A stretch of DNA of 64,000 nt. Source: Caldichromatium japonicum. Lineage in GTDB: Bacteria > Pseudomonadota > Gammaproteobacteria > Chromatiales > Chromatiaceae. Shown piece by piece: positions 27,167 to 35,236 of this stretch. The notes under the pieces were generated by a model. That model was not told the DNA's origin. It saw only the letters and a list, made by a program, of their open reading frames with translations, and did no database searches. Both the position numbers and the translations under genes were made by a program. The number at the start of each line of letters is the position of its first letter. Within the stretch, counting starts at the first letter, position 1. The stretch spans positions 2,118,501 to 2,182,500 of the forward strand of contig NZ_CP048029.1 in NCBI RefSeq assembly GCF_011290485.1, read 5' to 3'.

Positions 27167-28189
27167 ATGCCGCGGGAAAGACCGATTCGCCTCCCAAATC
27201 CTCTTTGGTGGGTTGCCGGGCCTTCCCGGTCAGTTCCCTTTTCCAAAGAGCAGAGGGCCGTGCGGCCCTTACCTAGCCGTGTGCGCCAAGGTGGCATTGC
27301 CCTGATGCTCGTGATCTGGGGGCTAACGCTCCTGGTGGTCATCGCCCTGAGCCTCACCCTGACCCAGCGCACCGAGATCGCCCTCTCCGCCAATCAGGTC
27401 GAATCGGCGCGTTTTCGCACACTTGCCGAGGCTGCAACCGCCTATACAGCACTGCACTATCTGACACCCGCTGCCGAGGCCGATCAGGGGCAGGAAACCG
27501 CCTGGTTACCGGATGGCCAGACCCGTACCTGGTCATTTGCCGGCCATACCCTACTCCTCCAGGTCTTCGATGAATCGGCACGCTATGATCTCAACCAGGT
27601 GCCCCATGAGACCCTGCGCCGGTTGTTGACCGTCTTGGGGGTCGAGGATGCCGAGGCCGATGCGCTTGCGGCCAGGATCATCGACTGGCGCGATCCGGAT
27701 GAGCAGAGGCTGCTCAATGGTGCCGAAGACCCTGATTATCGGCAAGCCGGCCGGCCCTTCGGCGCCAAGGACGCGCCCTTTGAGACGGTCGAGGAACTCA
27801 AGCAGGTCCTGGGCATGACACCCGAGATCTATGCCCTGCTTGCACCCGAGGTCTCGGTCGATGGCGGCTCGCTCCAGCCCAATGAGCGTTTTGCCTCGGC
27901 GGCAGTGTTGGCGACACTGAGGGGCATTAGCCTGGAGGAGGCGTTCGAGCTCATCGCCGAGCGCAATCAGACGCAAAGGGAGAGCGGGGCAAGATCACTT
28001 GATCGCGGCGGTCCGGTCTATCGCCTAAGGGTGAGTATTCAAACAGGTGGATCAAACCGCCGGATAGAGATACTCTTTCAGTTAATAGTGGGACAGGATC
28101 CGCCCTATCATGTGATCTGGCGCCGCTACGATCTCTTTCTAGGACAGTTCCGAGAAGGTGGCGACGAGGAGTTGAGCCATGCAGGATGA
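27167..28189 (+). CDS. gspK: Type II secretion system minor pseudopilin GspK
   Basis: Tip pseudopilin of 340 residues. After a long basic leader the hydrophobic segment GGIALMLVIWGLTLLVVIAL lacks Glu5, as is usual for GspK. The GspK domain follows with DESARYDLNQVP, IDWRDPDEQRLLNGAED and the helix-hairpin-helix-like FETVEELKQVLGM. Starts one base after gspJ. An in-frame GTG at 27260 would give a normal-length leader but has poor spacing to AGAGGG. Its 3' end overlaps the FHA gene by 11 bases. Confidence 0.9.
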   Translation: MPRERPIRLPNPLWWVAGPSRSVPFSKEQRAVRPLPSRVRQGGIALMLVIWGLTLLVVIALSLTLTQRTEIALSANQVESARFRTLAEAATAYTALHYLTPAAEADQGQETAWLPDGQTRTWSFAGHTLLLQVFDESARYDLNQVPHETLRRLLTVLGVEDAEADALAARIIDWRDPDEQRLLNGAEDPDYRQAGRPFGAKDAPFETVEELKQVLGMTPEIYALLAPEVSVDGGSLQPNERFASAAVLATLRGISLEEAFELIAERNQTQRESGARSLDRGGPVYRLRVSIQTGGSNRRIEILFQLIVGQDPPYHVIWRRYDLFLGQFREGGDEELSHAG

Positions 28190-28811
28190 GAACGCTGCAG
28201 CCATGTCTGGAGACCAAACCTCCGGGGTGGGCAAACTGCCCGCACGGATAGAGGGGCTGATCAACGCCTCGGGCCGTGCCGATCCACGCCTGCTGGAGCG
28301 TGTCGCTGCAAGCTGCTCAGAGGCCGAGTTTGTCCGTTTTATGCGCCATCCGGTGCTTGTTGGATCTGCAATCCAAGCAGGCCTGCTCTACCGACAAACA
28401 GAGACCACAACTGCTATCAACAAGACCTTTGTTTTTACCCTTACCGATCAGGACCCTCTGGAAGGCTCACCCGAGGCGATCAAACGGGCCATCTATCTCT
28501 TGACCAAACGCCCAGACGCATCCACAGCCACCCATCTATTGACCATCGGTCGCATCAGCGACAACGACCTGGTGATCCCGGACATGTCGATCTCTAAGCG
28601 CCATGCGATCATCGAGATCATGCAGGACGGCTACTGGATTCGGGATTGCGATTCGACCAATGGCACCCTGGTCAATGACATCCCGGTGGGTCATAAACCC
28701 GTGTTGCTTCAGGATGGTGATATCATCTCGCTGGCGCGTTATGAGTTTGTATTTCTCACGCCGGCATCGCTCTATGCGCGACTCGTCACATCCAGTTCCC
28801 AACCAGGATAA
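28179..28811 (+). CDS. FHA-domain protein
   Basis: A 210-residue cytoplasmic protein whose C-terminal part (about residues 118-195) is a forkhead-associated phosphothreonine-binding domain: LLTIGRISDNDLVIPD, SISKRHAIIE and DSTNGTLVND carry the GR, S..H and N-G signature. The N-terminal 110 residues are not recognised. The start overlaps gspK, so it is co-transcribed with the pseudopilins. Its 3' end overlaps the convergent CHAT gene by 26 bases. It may read phosphorylation by the kinase at 22090; this is inference from proximity. Confidence 0.88.
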   Translation: MQDENAAAMSGDQTSGVGKLPARIEGLINASGRADPRLLERVAASCSEAEFVRFMRHPVLVGSAIQAGLLYRQTETTTAINKTFVFTLTDQDPLEGSPEAIKRAIYLLTKRPDASTATHLLTIGRISDNDLVIPDMSISKRHAIIEIMQDGYWIRDCDSTNGTLVNDIPVGHKPVLLQDGDIISLARYEFVFLTPASLYARLVTSSSQPG

Positions 28812-31182
28812 AGGCCGCCCAGTCGCTGGGGCGTGCGGTCTTGGGGTCGGCGAGCAGTGACCGCTGCGCGATCTGGAGCGCGCGCACCCGGGTCATACCC
28901 GGTTGTTTGAGTTGCTCATAAAAGATCCCCATGAGCCGCTGGGTGGTGGCATCGCCGACCGGCCACAACGACCCCAGGGCGCTGCGTGCCCCCGACTGGA
29001 TGGCGATCCCGCTTAGGCCTAAGGGCGTGCGATCATCGCCCTCGGCGGTCTGACAGGCGCTCAAAACCAAAAGTTCGATGGGTTCTGCGGCAAGCTCCTT
29101 GGGTTTGAGCAAGGAGGCCAAGATCTTCATGTCGAGCTTGCGGTCATAGGTGAGGATGAAGTTCTCCTCCGGCGGCCCCTGGAACAGCCCATGCGAGGCG
29201 ATGTGTACCACGCGATAGGGCTGGCCGCTCACCTCAGAGGTAAAGCGATTGAGGACGAAGTCCTGATCGCGCAGCGCCCGCCCCGCCACCCGCTGGGCGA
29301 GTTGGTCGATCTCCTCGGCAACACCAGGCAGCGAGAGCGCAGCGATCTTCTCATGGGTCGGGGCGCGCGACGGCCCGCTCCCCCGCTGCCGCTCGCTTGC
29401 ACCGCGCACCCTGACCGAGATCCCGCGCCGCTCCCCTGTCTCTGCCGTTGCGCCGCGCCTGCGGTATTGCTCGATCAGGGCATCCACCCACCAGCCGGGC
29501 AGCTCATCGACCACCGGACCCGGCTTGCTGAGACCGGCAAGCAGGACGCGCACCTCACCCTGTTTGAACGATTCCGGTTGCAACAGCTTCAGGCCGGGGA
29601 CGATGGCCACGGCATAGCGTTCGATCAGATAGCCCTCGGGCGAGCGCAATGCCGCTAGGGGCACGGCGCGTAAGGGTCCATCGGGGACGAAGACCAGGGT
29701 CTCGATCGCCTGGGCCTGCAAAAGGTCGGCGATAGGGGCGATCAACCAGTCATAAAGCTGCCTGGATTCGGCCTCAGCCGGCTGGTCATAGCGCAGCTTG
29801 AGCGCCAGGATCTCGGCGGTCAGCGCCACCTGCTCGCGCCCAACCGGCACGGTCGCCTGATCGAGCCGCCGACCCGTGCTGACCAAAAGCTCCAGGCGGT
29901 CATCCAGGATGACCGGATACAGGACTGCCGTCCGCGGGGCCAGGGTCTCGATCTCCTTGCGCAGCGGCAAGATACAGGCATCGCGGAAATAATCGCGCAG
30001 CTCGTCGAGCTTGAGCTGCTCGACGGTCTCGCGCCCCTCGCGCAGCAGGGCCTGGCGTTCGGTCTCCTGCGCAACCCCAGGCGCCTCCTGAAACAACAGA
30101 TCGGCCAGACCCAGATACAGGGGCGAGAGGGTCTCGCGAAACGAGGAGCGACCCTCGGCATATTCGATCGGGATATCCGAGCGGATGCGCTGGAGATGAT
30201 CGACTGCCCGCCTGTAGGCCGCAATCGCCCGCTTGCGCTCGCCCTGAGCGCGCAACAGGCGCCCCAGCCGCCACTCCCACTGATAGCGCAGGTCATAGGC
30301 GTTGAGCGGTGCGGCGGCGATCGCCCGTTCGCTGAGCCGGCGCGCCTCGGCAAGCCTGCCCTCAGCCTCCAGCAGCTCGCTTGAGACGCCGAGGGCCTGC
30401 GACTGGGTGCGCAGGCGACCCGAACGCTCGGCGCGCTCCGCTGCTATCGATAGGGCAGTCTTCGCCATCGCCTGCCCTTCCCGCCCCAGCCGGCGCGCGA
30501 CCTCAGCTAGCCTCAGCCCCAGATCCGCTTGCTCGGCCGGATGGGGCAGGCGCTCGATCAGCGCCTCGGCCCCCTTGAGCTCGCGCATCGCCTGCGCTGT
30601 ATTCGGTGACTGACGGGCAAGGGCGATACGCACTGCAGCGCTCAATGCCAGGTCTTCGGTCCGCTCCGCCGCCGTCAGCGCCTCGCGATACAGCCTTTCC
30701 GCCTCGGCGGACCGCCCCTGCCCCCACCGCAGATTGCCGAGCGCATGGGCGCTGCTTGCAATCAGGATCGGGCTGTTCAGCTGACGCGCCTGTTCCAAGG
30801 CCGATTGCAGGAGCTCCTCGGCCTCTAGGGTACGCTGCTGCTGGGCGGCTGTTTGGCCCTGGGCCTGAAGCGCGGCGACGGCCAGGGCATCTAGACCTGA
30901 GGCGCTGGCCAAGGCCTTTGCCTCGGCGAGGTCGCGCTCAGCATCTGGGTAACGCCCGAGCGCGCGATAGGTCTCACCGCGCTCGATCAAGGCCTTGATG
31001 CGTTCGGCGACAGGCGCTTCGGGGTCCTGGATGACCGCGCCCCATCGACCGAATGCAGATGTCTGCTCATCGCCCGCCGCAGAGAGCGCTGAGACCGCGG
31101 CCCTTTCACAGCTCGGCGCGGCATGAACAGCGGGCAGAAACAGGATCAGAAACGGGATCGACTGCCAAAACCGCTTCAGCAT
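28786..31182 (-). CDS. Exported CHAT-domain (caspase-like) protein with TPR region
   Basis: A 798-residue protein with a signal peptide (FWQSIPFLILFLPAVHAA). Residues 45-400 are helical TPR repeats (RYPDAERDLAEAKALA, LGNLRWGQGRSAEAERLYRE, AYRRAVDHLQRIRSDIP). Residues 430-798 form a CHAT domain, a clan CD cysteine peptidase fold related to caspases and separase. The catalytic pair is His664 in VVHIASHGLF and Cys710 in LLVLSACQTAEGDD, both intact. It follows the tpsB gene with a 10-base gap, an arrangement that implies co-expression and possible secretion or surface proteolysis linked to the two-partner system. Its substrate is unknown. Confidence 0.9.
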   Translation of the reverse strand: MLKRFWQSIPFLILFLPAVHAAPSCERAAVSALSAAGDEQTSAFGRWGAVIQDPEAPVAERIKALIERGETYRALGRYPDAERDLAEAKALASASGLDALAVAALQAQGQTAAQQQRTLEAEELLQSALEQARQLNSPILIASSAHALGNLRWGQGRSAEAERLYREALTAAERTEDLALSAAVRIALARQSPNTAQAMRELKGAEALIERLPHPAEQADLGLRLAEVARRLGREGQAMAKTALSIAAERAERSGRLRTQSQALGVSSELLEAEGRLAEARRLSERAIAAAPLNAYDLRYQWEWRLGRLLRAQGERKRAIAAYRRAVDHLQRIRSDIPIEYAEGRSSFRETLSPLYLGLADLLFQEAPGVAQETERQALLREGRETVEQLKLDELRDYFRDACILPLRKEIETLAPRTAVLYPVILDDRLELLVSTGRRLDQATVPVGREQVALTAEILALKLRYDQPAEAESRQLYDWLIAPIADLLQAQAIETLVFVPDGPLRAVPLAALRSPEGYLIERYAVAIVPGLKLLQPESFKQGEVRVLLAGLSKPGPVVDELPGWWVDALIEQYRRRGATAETGERRGISVRVRGASERQRGSGPSRAPTHEKIAALSLPGVAEEIDQLAQRVAGRALRDQDFVLNRFTSEVSGQPYRVVHIASHGLFQGPPEENFILTYDRKLDMKILASLLKPKELAAEPIELLVLSACQTAEGDDRTPLGLSGIAIQSGARSALGSLWPVGDATTQRLMGIFYEQLKQPGMTRVRALQIAQRSLLADPKTARPSDWAAFILVGNWM

Positions 31183-31192
31183 AGCAAGCCCC

Positions 31193-32959
31193 CTAAAAAT
31201 CAGCCTGGACGCGGAAATGGATGCCGTCGTCCTGGAGGTCGTGTTCGGTATGTTCCGGTCGGTCTTCTAAGGCATAACCGTAATAGCACTCGGCGCGCAG
31301 TCGGTCCTGGACGGTCCAGATCGCGCCGATGCCGATGGAGGCGACCTCATCGCGCACGCTGAATTGCCCATGCCGCCAGGCCCCACCTGCATCGGCAAAG
31401 GCCGCAAGCTGCAACTGCTGCAGGGTGTCGCCAAAGACCTTGCCCTCCCAGAGCGGATGCCGGACCTCGAGCGAGAACACATAGCCGCTGTCGCCAACCA
31501 GGGTATTCTCGCGATAGCCGCGCACCGTGTCGGCGCCACCGACCGCAAAACGCTCGAGCGCAAGCAAGGGCTCACCAGCAAGCTGGATGCTTGCGCGCAG
31601 GATCAACTGAGTTCCACGGTCGGCCAGACGCCAGACGGCCTGCCCTTGCCCGAGCCAGGCGAAGAAACGGCTATCGGGTATATCCCCCGCATGGATGGTC
31701 GCACCAAGGGCATCGACCCCGAGGCTTGCGGTCGAGCGCAGGGCGAAGGCGCGTTCGGGCGAGCGCTGGGTATATTCTTGGACCAGACGCACCGCCGCGA
31801 CCTTGCTTTCACCATCCACTGACCCCTCAGAGAATGAAAAGGGGATGCCCAAGAGCCGCGTTTCGTTGATTGCCAAGGAGGCAGCAAGCCTGAGCGCGAG
31901 GCTGTCGCGGCTGGTCTCCCAGAGCGGATGCGAGAGGGCAAGCTCAAACCTTCGGGTCTCGCTCTCGATATCGAGCTCATCTAAGGGCTCTTCCAAAGGC
32001 GAGGCGTCGCTGCGGTCATAGCGCAGCGACAGCCGGGTATTGCGCGCATTCAAGGGCAGCGCCCAGCCGATCGCTCCCTCCTTGCCCTCGCTGGTATAGC
32101 CATGACCGAGATAAAGCTCCAGGGCATCCCCAAACCCATTGAGATTGCGCAAGGTCCCGCCGATATAGAGACTATTAGAACCAGTGCTCGGCGGGCGGTA
32201 GTTGTCGGTACGCAGATACAGCTCCCAGGGGCGCGCGCGGGTGACGGCAAGATCGAGGATAGCAGTTCCCGGCTCCGGGCCCGGGATCAGGGTGCCGTTG
32301 AGACGCTCGATCAAGGGATCTTGCAGCAGGCGTTGGAAACGTTCTTGCAGTTCGTTGCGATTAAAGGGCGCCTTGGTATCTGGGTTAAGCCGACCAGTAA
32401 GATATGACGCCCGCAGCCGCCCCTGACCGTTCACCCGGATCTCAGAGAGATGCCCAGCGATGATCTGAAAAACCACCACACCCTCGTTTGCGGTCTGACC
32501 AGGCTTAAAGATCATCCCTGAGTTGAGATAGCCCTGATCGACATAGTGCTTGGTCAGGCGATAACGCAGCTCTTCGAGATCGGCGAGGGTGACCGCCTGA
32601 CCGATGAATGGCCGGTAGATGGGTTCAAGCCCATCTCGGGGCAGGCCCTCGCCACCCTCGAAGCGCACCTCGCGTAACAACATGGTTGGCTCAGAAGGCA
32701 AGGCCGCTGCGGAGATAGGCCGCACCTTGCGCTCCCTGCTGGGGGGCCCAGCTGTCTGATCGATCGTCCCTTGAGGGCTACACCGCGCCGCGTTTGACCC
32801 TTGGCACTCGGTCGCTGCAGTCTCTTGCCTTTGACGCTCGATGGCCGCTGCCCCCTGATCAGCAGGCGCTGCGCCTTCAGGCAGCGTCTGGGCAAAGGCT
32901 GCGACCGCAGCCAACCAGAGCATGGCACTAGGCCAAAGACCGTTGAGAGGGATGTGCAT
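31193..32959 (-). CDS. TpsB-family outer-membrane transporter (ShlB/FhaC/HecB type)
   Basis: Outer-membrane translocator of a two-partner secretion system, 588 residues. A signal peptide (MLWLAAVAAFAQTL) is followed by a low-complexity linker and a POTRA pair (LLREVRFEGGEGLPRDGLEP, then VVFQIIAGHLSEIRVNGQGR). A 16-strand barrel follows, containing the VRGYREN motif of the Omp85/TpsB loop L6 and ending with the C-terminal aromatic HFRVQADF. First gene of the unit with the CHAT gene. IS630 copy D starts 21 bases upstream of its ATG, so its promoter has been displaced. Likely substrate was the TpsA now truncated at 24018, though CHAT proteins linked to TpsB genes may also be cargo. Confidence 0.92.
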   Translation of the reverse strand: MHIPLNGLWPSAMLWLAAVAAFAQTLPEGAAPADQGAAAIERQRQETAATECQGSNAARCSPQGTIDQTAGPPSRERKVRPISAAALPSEPTMLLREVRFEGGEGLPRDGLEPIYRPFIGQAVTLADLEELRYRLTKHYVDQGYLNSGMIFKPGQTANEGVVVFQIIAGHLSEIRVNGQGRLRASYLTGRLNPDTKAPFNRNELQERFQRLLQDPLIERLNGTLIPGPEPGTAILDLAVTRARPWELYLRTDNYRPPSTGSNSLYIGGTLRNLNGFGDALELYLGHGYTSEGKEGAIGWALPLNARNTRLSLRYDRSDASPLEEPLDELDIESETRRFELALSHPLWETSRDSLALRLAASLAINETRLLGIPFSFSEGSVDGESKVAAVRLVQEYTQRSPERAFALRSTASLGVDALGATIHAGDIPDSRFFAWLGQGQAVWRLADRGTQLILRASIQLAGEPLLALERFAVGGADTVRGYRENTLVGDSGYVFSLEVRHPLWEGKVFGDTLQQLQLAAFADAGGAWRHGQFSVRDEVASIGIGAIWTVQDRLRAECYYGYALEDRPEHTEHDLQDDGIHFRVQADF

Positions 32960-32980
32960 TCGATCACCCTGATGTGCTTA

Positions 32981-33911
32981 TTGATCCGAAACCAATGAAC
33001 TTATATTACGCGGCATCATGGAGCTTGGGATGCTGGAAGTAGCGCATGATGCGTTGGGGGGAATTGAGAAGGCGGCGCAGGTGGCTGACGGTCGCCTTCT
33101 TCAGATCGTCCTTGGCGCGGGAGGGCGCCTGCGCGGTGATGGTGGCCTTGAGCATCTCGTTGGGGTTCAGTGCTGGGCTGTAGGGGGGGGAGGACGCCTC
33201 GATTTGATTGGCGCATGCAGCCAGCCAGGCCTTGACCGGCTTGGTGTGATGCACGCACAGGTTGTCGAGGATGAGGAAGATCTTCTTGCCCCTGGCGTCC
33301 TTGACGAGCCGCTTCATGAAGTCGATCAGGATGTCGGCGTTCATCGCCCCCGCGAACGCCTTCCAAGGCACCTTGCCGCGGTTGGTCAGCGTCGAGATCA
33401 CCGACAGGCCTTCGCGACGGTGCGTGACGCGAATCTCGGACGTCTTGCCCGCCGGCGGGCTTTGCTCATAGGCGCGCCGAATCGGTTTCTGGGGCGTCAA
33501 TCCCCAGCGCGCCATGTACTTGCCCTCCCCCTGCGGCCTGAGCTCGATGCCAAAACAGCCGAGGATCAACTGCCGCACCGCCTGCCGGCTCCACAGCGCA
33601 AACGGCAGCTTCAGCTCATCCGGTGTCCCGTCGCACATGAGCTTGCGTATCTGGGCGTCCTGCTCCGCCAACAGCGCCCGCTTCTCACCCACCTTTCCTT
33701 GAGCCCTTGGGCCCCTTCGCGCCCATAGCCTTTGCAGATGTCGAACACCCCTGCGCCCAACAATCCCCTCTGCGCGCCTATCGCTTCATACCTCCAGCCA
33801 CGCCGCCGCTCTTCGCGCGCCGCAAACGACAGCAATCTCATGTCTCGTCTTTCCATGCCCACGACATCAGGACAGCTCACTCAATTTCAAAAGCATGTGT
33901 TTCTTAATCAA
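32981..33911 (-). mobile_element. IS630-family element, copy D (931 bp)
   Basis: Ends TTGATCCGAAAC and, inverted, TTGATTAAGAAAC, with TA duplications at 32979-32980 and 33912-33913. Inserted between the start of tpsB and the leader of a tnpB element. It has the same internal deletion as copy B. Confidence 0.85.
33006..33880 (-). pseudogene. IS630-family transposase (copy D), catalytic Asp region deleted
   Basis: Same state as copy B: an N-terminal frame from ATG 33880 and a catalytic frame from ATG 33692, out of phase, with the 132-base deletion that removes GDETGL. Shares the changes LCVHH and SSPPYS with copy B; the last bases before the left end follow the copy A/C/D pattern instead. Confidence 0.8.
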
Positions 33912-34003
33912 TAAGAAAGGGGGTGAGTCATGACTGATCAGATTGAATCTGATTAGCTCATAAATCTGGCGAAATTGTTTGGCGTTCGACAGAACACCAA
34001 CGA

Positions 34004-35225
34004 GGGCACCTCGAATAACCCACTATTTTGATGGGACCCGGTCAAAGCGCGATGCCACTGACTGAATCCGGCTCAACTTCCTCAACAAATCGCTGCTTTT
34101 TCAAGCAGCGTTGCCCGGTTTTTACCCCGAAGTGGGCGGTGGCCATTCGGCCCATGTTGGGCGTTATGCGGGCACGATGCCCACTCGCTGGAAGAACGCC
34201 AGTCGCTTCAGATTGTAGCAGGCCGCCATCATCGTCATCGCAAAGTTGGCACGCGCTTGACCAATGGTGCGGATCAGTTTGCCGCCCATCTGCGCAATGG
34301 CCGCAAACACATGTTCAACACAGGCTCGTGTCTTCGCAATGCCATGGTTGCGCCGCTGCTGCGCTTCAGACAGCGGCTTGTTCCGATAGCCGTTCGCTTT
34401 CAGCCAGGCTTCTCGTTCCTCGCACGGATAGCCTCGGTCGGCAAAGACCTCCCGGCTGGTGTTGGCCGGGTCCATGACCGCCTCAAAGTGCTGGCTGTCG
34501 TGGGTGCTGGTGGTGTCGGTGACGATCTTGCGGATGAATTTGTACCTCTTGTCGACGTTGACCGTGAGCTTGTAGCCATAGTGGCTCTTGCCATGCTTCT
34601 GGCGCCGCTTGACCGGCTTCCAATCCGCGGGCATGGCGTCTTCGTTCAGCGGTTCCTTGGCGTCCTTGGTGAAGTGCTGCCGGGGCGCGGGAACCCGCGT
34701 GGCGTCGATGATCTGCCCACCCCGGGCGATCAAACCCTTCTTGAGCAGTTGCGCGCTGAGGCCATCGAAGATGGCTTTGGCGCCGGCTTCGCCGATCCGG
34801 TTCTCAAACACCCACACAGTCGTCCGGTCAGGAATGTTGGCGGCTTGGGCCAGACCACAGAAGCGCTTGTAGCTCATGCGGTCCAGCAATTGATACTCCA
34901 TCTGCTCGTCAGACAGGTTGTACAGGCGTTTCAAGACCAGAATGCGCACCATGGTTTCAGCGGGGAACGGTGGCCGGCCACCTTGCAGACTCACCGAGCG
35001 CGGGGCCATGCGGTCAACTTCCAACGCCAAGGCTTCCAAGTCGATGGCGCCTTCTATCTCAACCAATGGATCGCCCAACTTGTCGATCTTCTCCCGCTGT
35101 TGGCAGTCTGCAAACAGGTCCGTCTTGATGGCGGGGCGCTTCTTCATGACGGTCAGGTCGGCTGGAATTCAGGTGACGGCAAGTTTATTCCGGCAAAGGG
35201 CTGATCAAGGTTTTTCGAGGTGCCC
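34004..35225 (-). mobile_element. IS5-family element, copy 2 (1222 bp)
   Basis: Bounded by GGGCACCTCGAATAACCC and, inverted, GGGCACCTCGAAAAACC. Perfect 4-base duplication ACGA at 34000-34003 and 35226-35229. It sits in the leader of the tnpB element, 11 bases before the tnpB start codon. Confidence 0.93.
34164..35147 (-). CDS. IS5-family transposase (copy 2, intact)
   Basis: A 327-residue DDE transposase, identical as read to copy 1 apart from the first few residues (KKRPAIKTDLF). The catalytic Asp-Asp-Glu (QIIDATRVPAP, EVFADRGY, RACVEHVFA) is intact. With matching target duplications this copy is the best candidate for a complete, active element. Confidence 0.93.
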   Translation of the reverse strand: MKKRPAIKTDLFADCQQREKIDKLGDPLVEIEGAIDLEALALEVDRMAPRSVSLQGGRPPFPAETMVRILVLKRLYNLSDEQMEYQLLDRMSYKRFCGLAQAANIPDRTTVWVFENRIGEAGAKAIFDGLSAQLLKKGLIARGGQIIDATRVPAPRQHFTKDAKEPLNEDAMPADWKPVKRRQKHGKSHYGYKLTVNVDKRYKFIRKIVTDTTSTHDSQHFEAVMDPANTSREVFADRGYPCEEREAWLKANGYRNKPLSEAQQRRNHGIAKTRACVEHVFAAIAQMGGKLIRTIGQARANFAMTMMAACYNLKRLAFFQRVGIVPA

Positions 35226-35236
35226 ACGAGTAAGCC

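Larger units (their letters stand above)
32981..35225. repeat. 2.2-kb inverted repeat, right arm (IS630 copy D + tnpB leader + IS5 copy 2)
   Basis: Inverse partner of 8754-10998. In this arm each junction is consistent: IS630 is flanked by TA on both sides and IS5 by ACGA on both sides, with tnpB resuming directly after IS5. This arm therefore looks like the source and the left arm the derived copy. Confidence 0.85.

Noticed and set aside
11001..32980. The 22-kb segment between the inverted repeats as a genomic island or prophage
   Set aside because: It holds core genes (deaD, mrp, moaE, gsp) with native base composition and no integrase, phage or tRNA target. It is ordinary chromosome between IS copies.
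34257..35204. 300-residue frame opposite the IS5 transposase, also seen at 8745-9722
   Set aside because: It is antisense to an intact DDE transposase with clear catalytic motifs and shows no protein features of its own.
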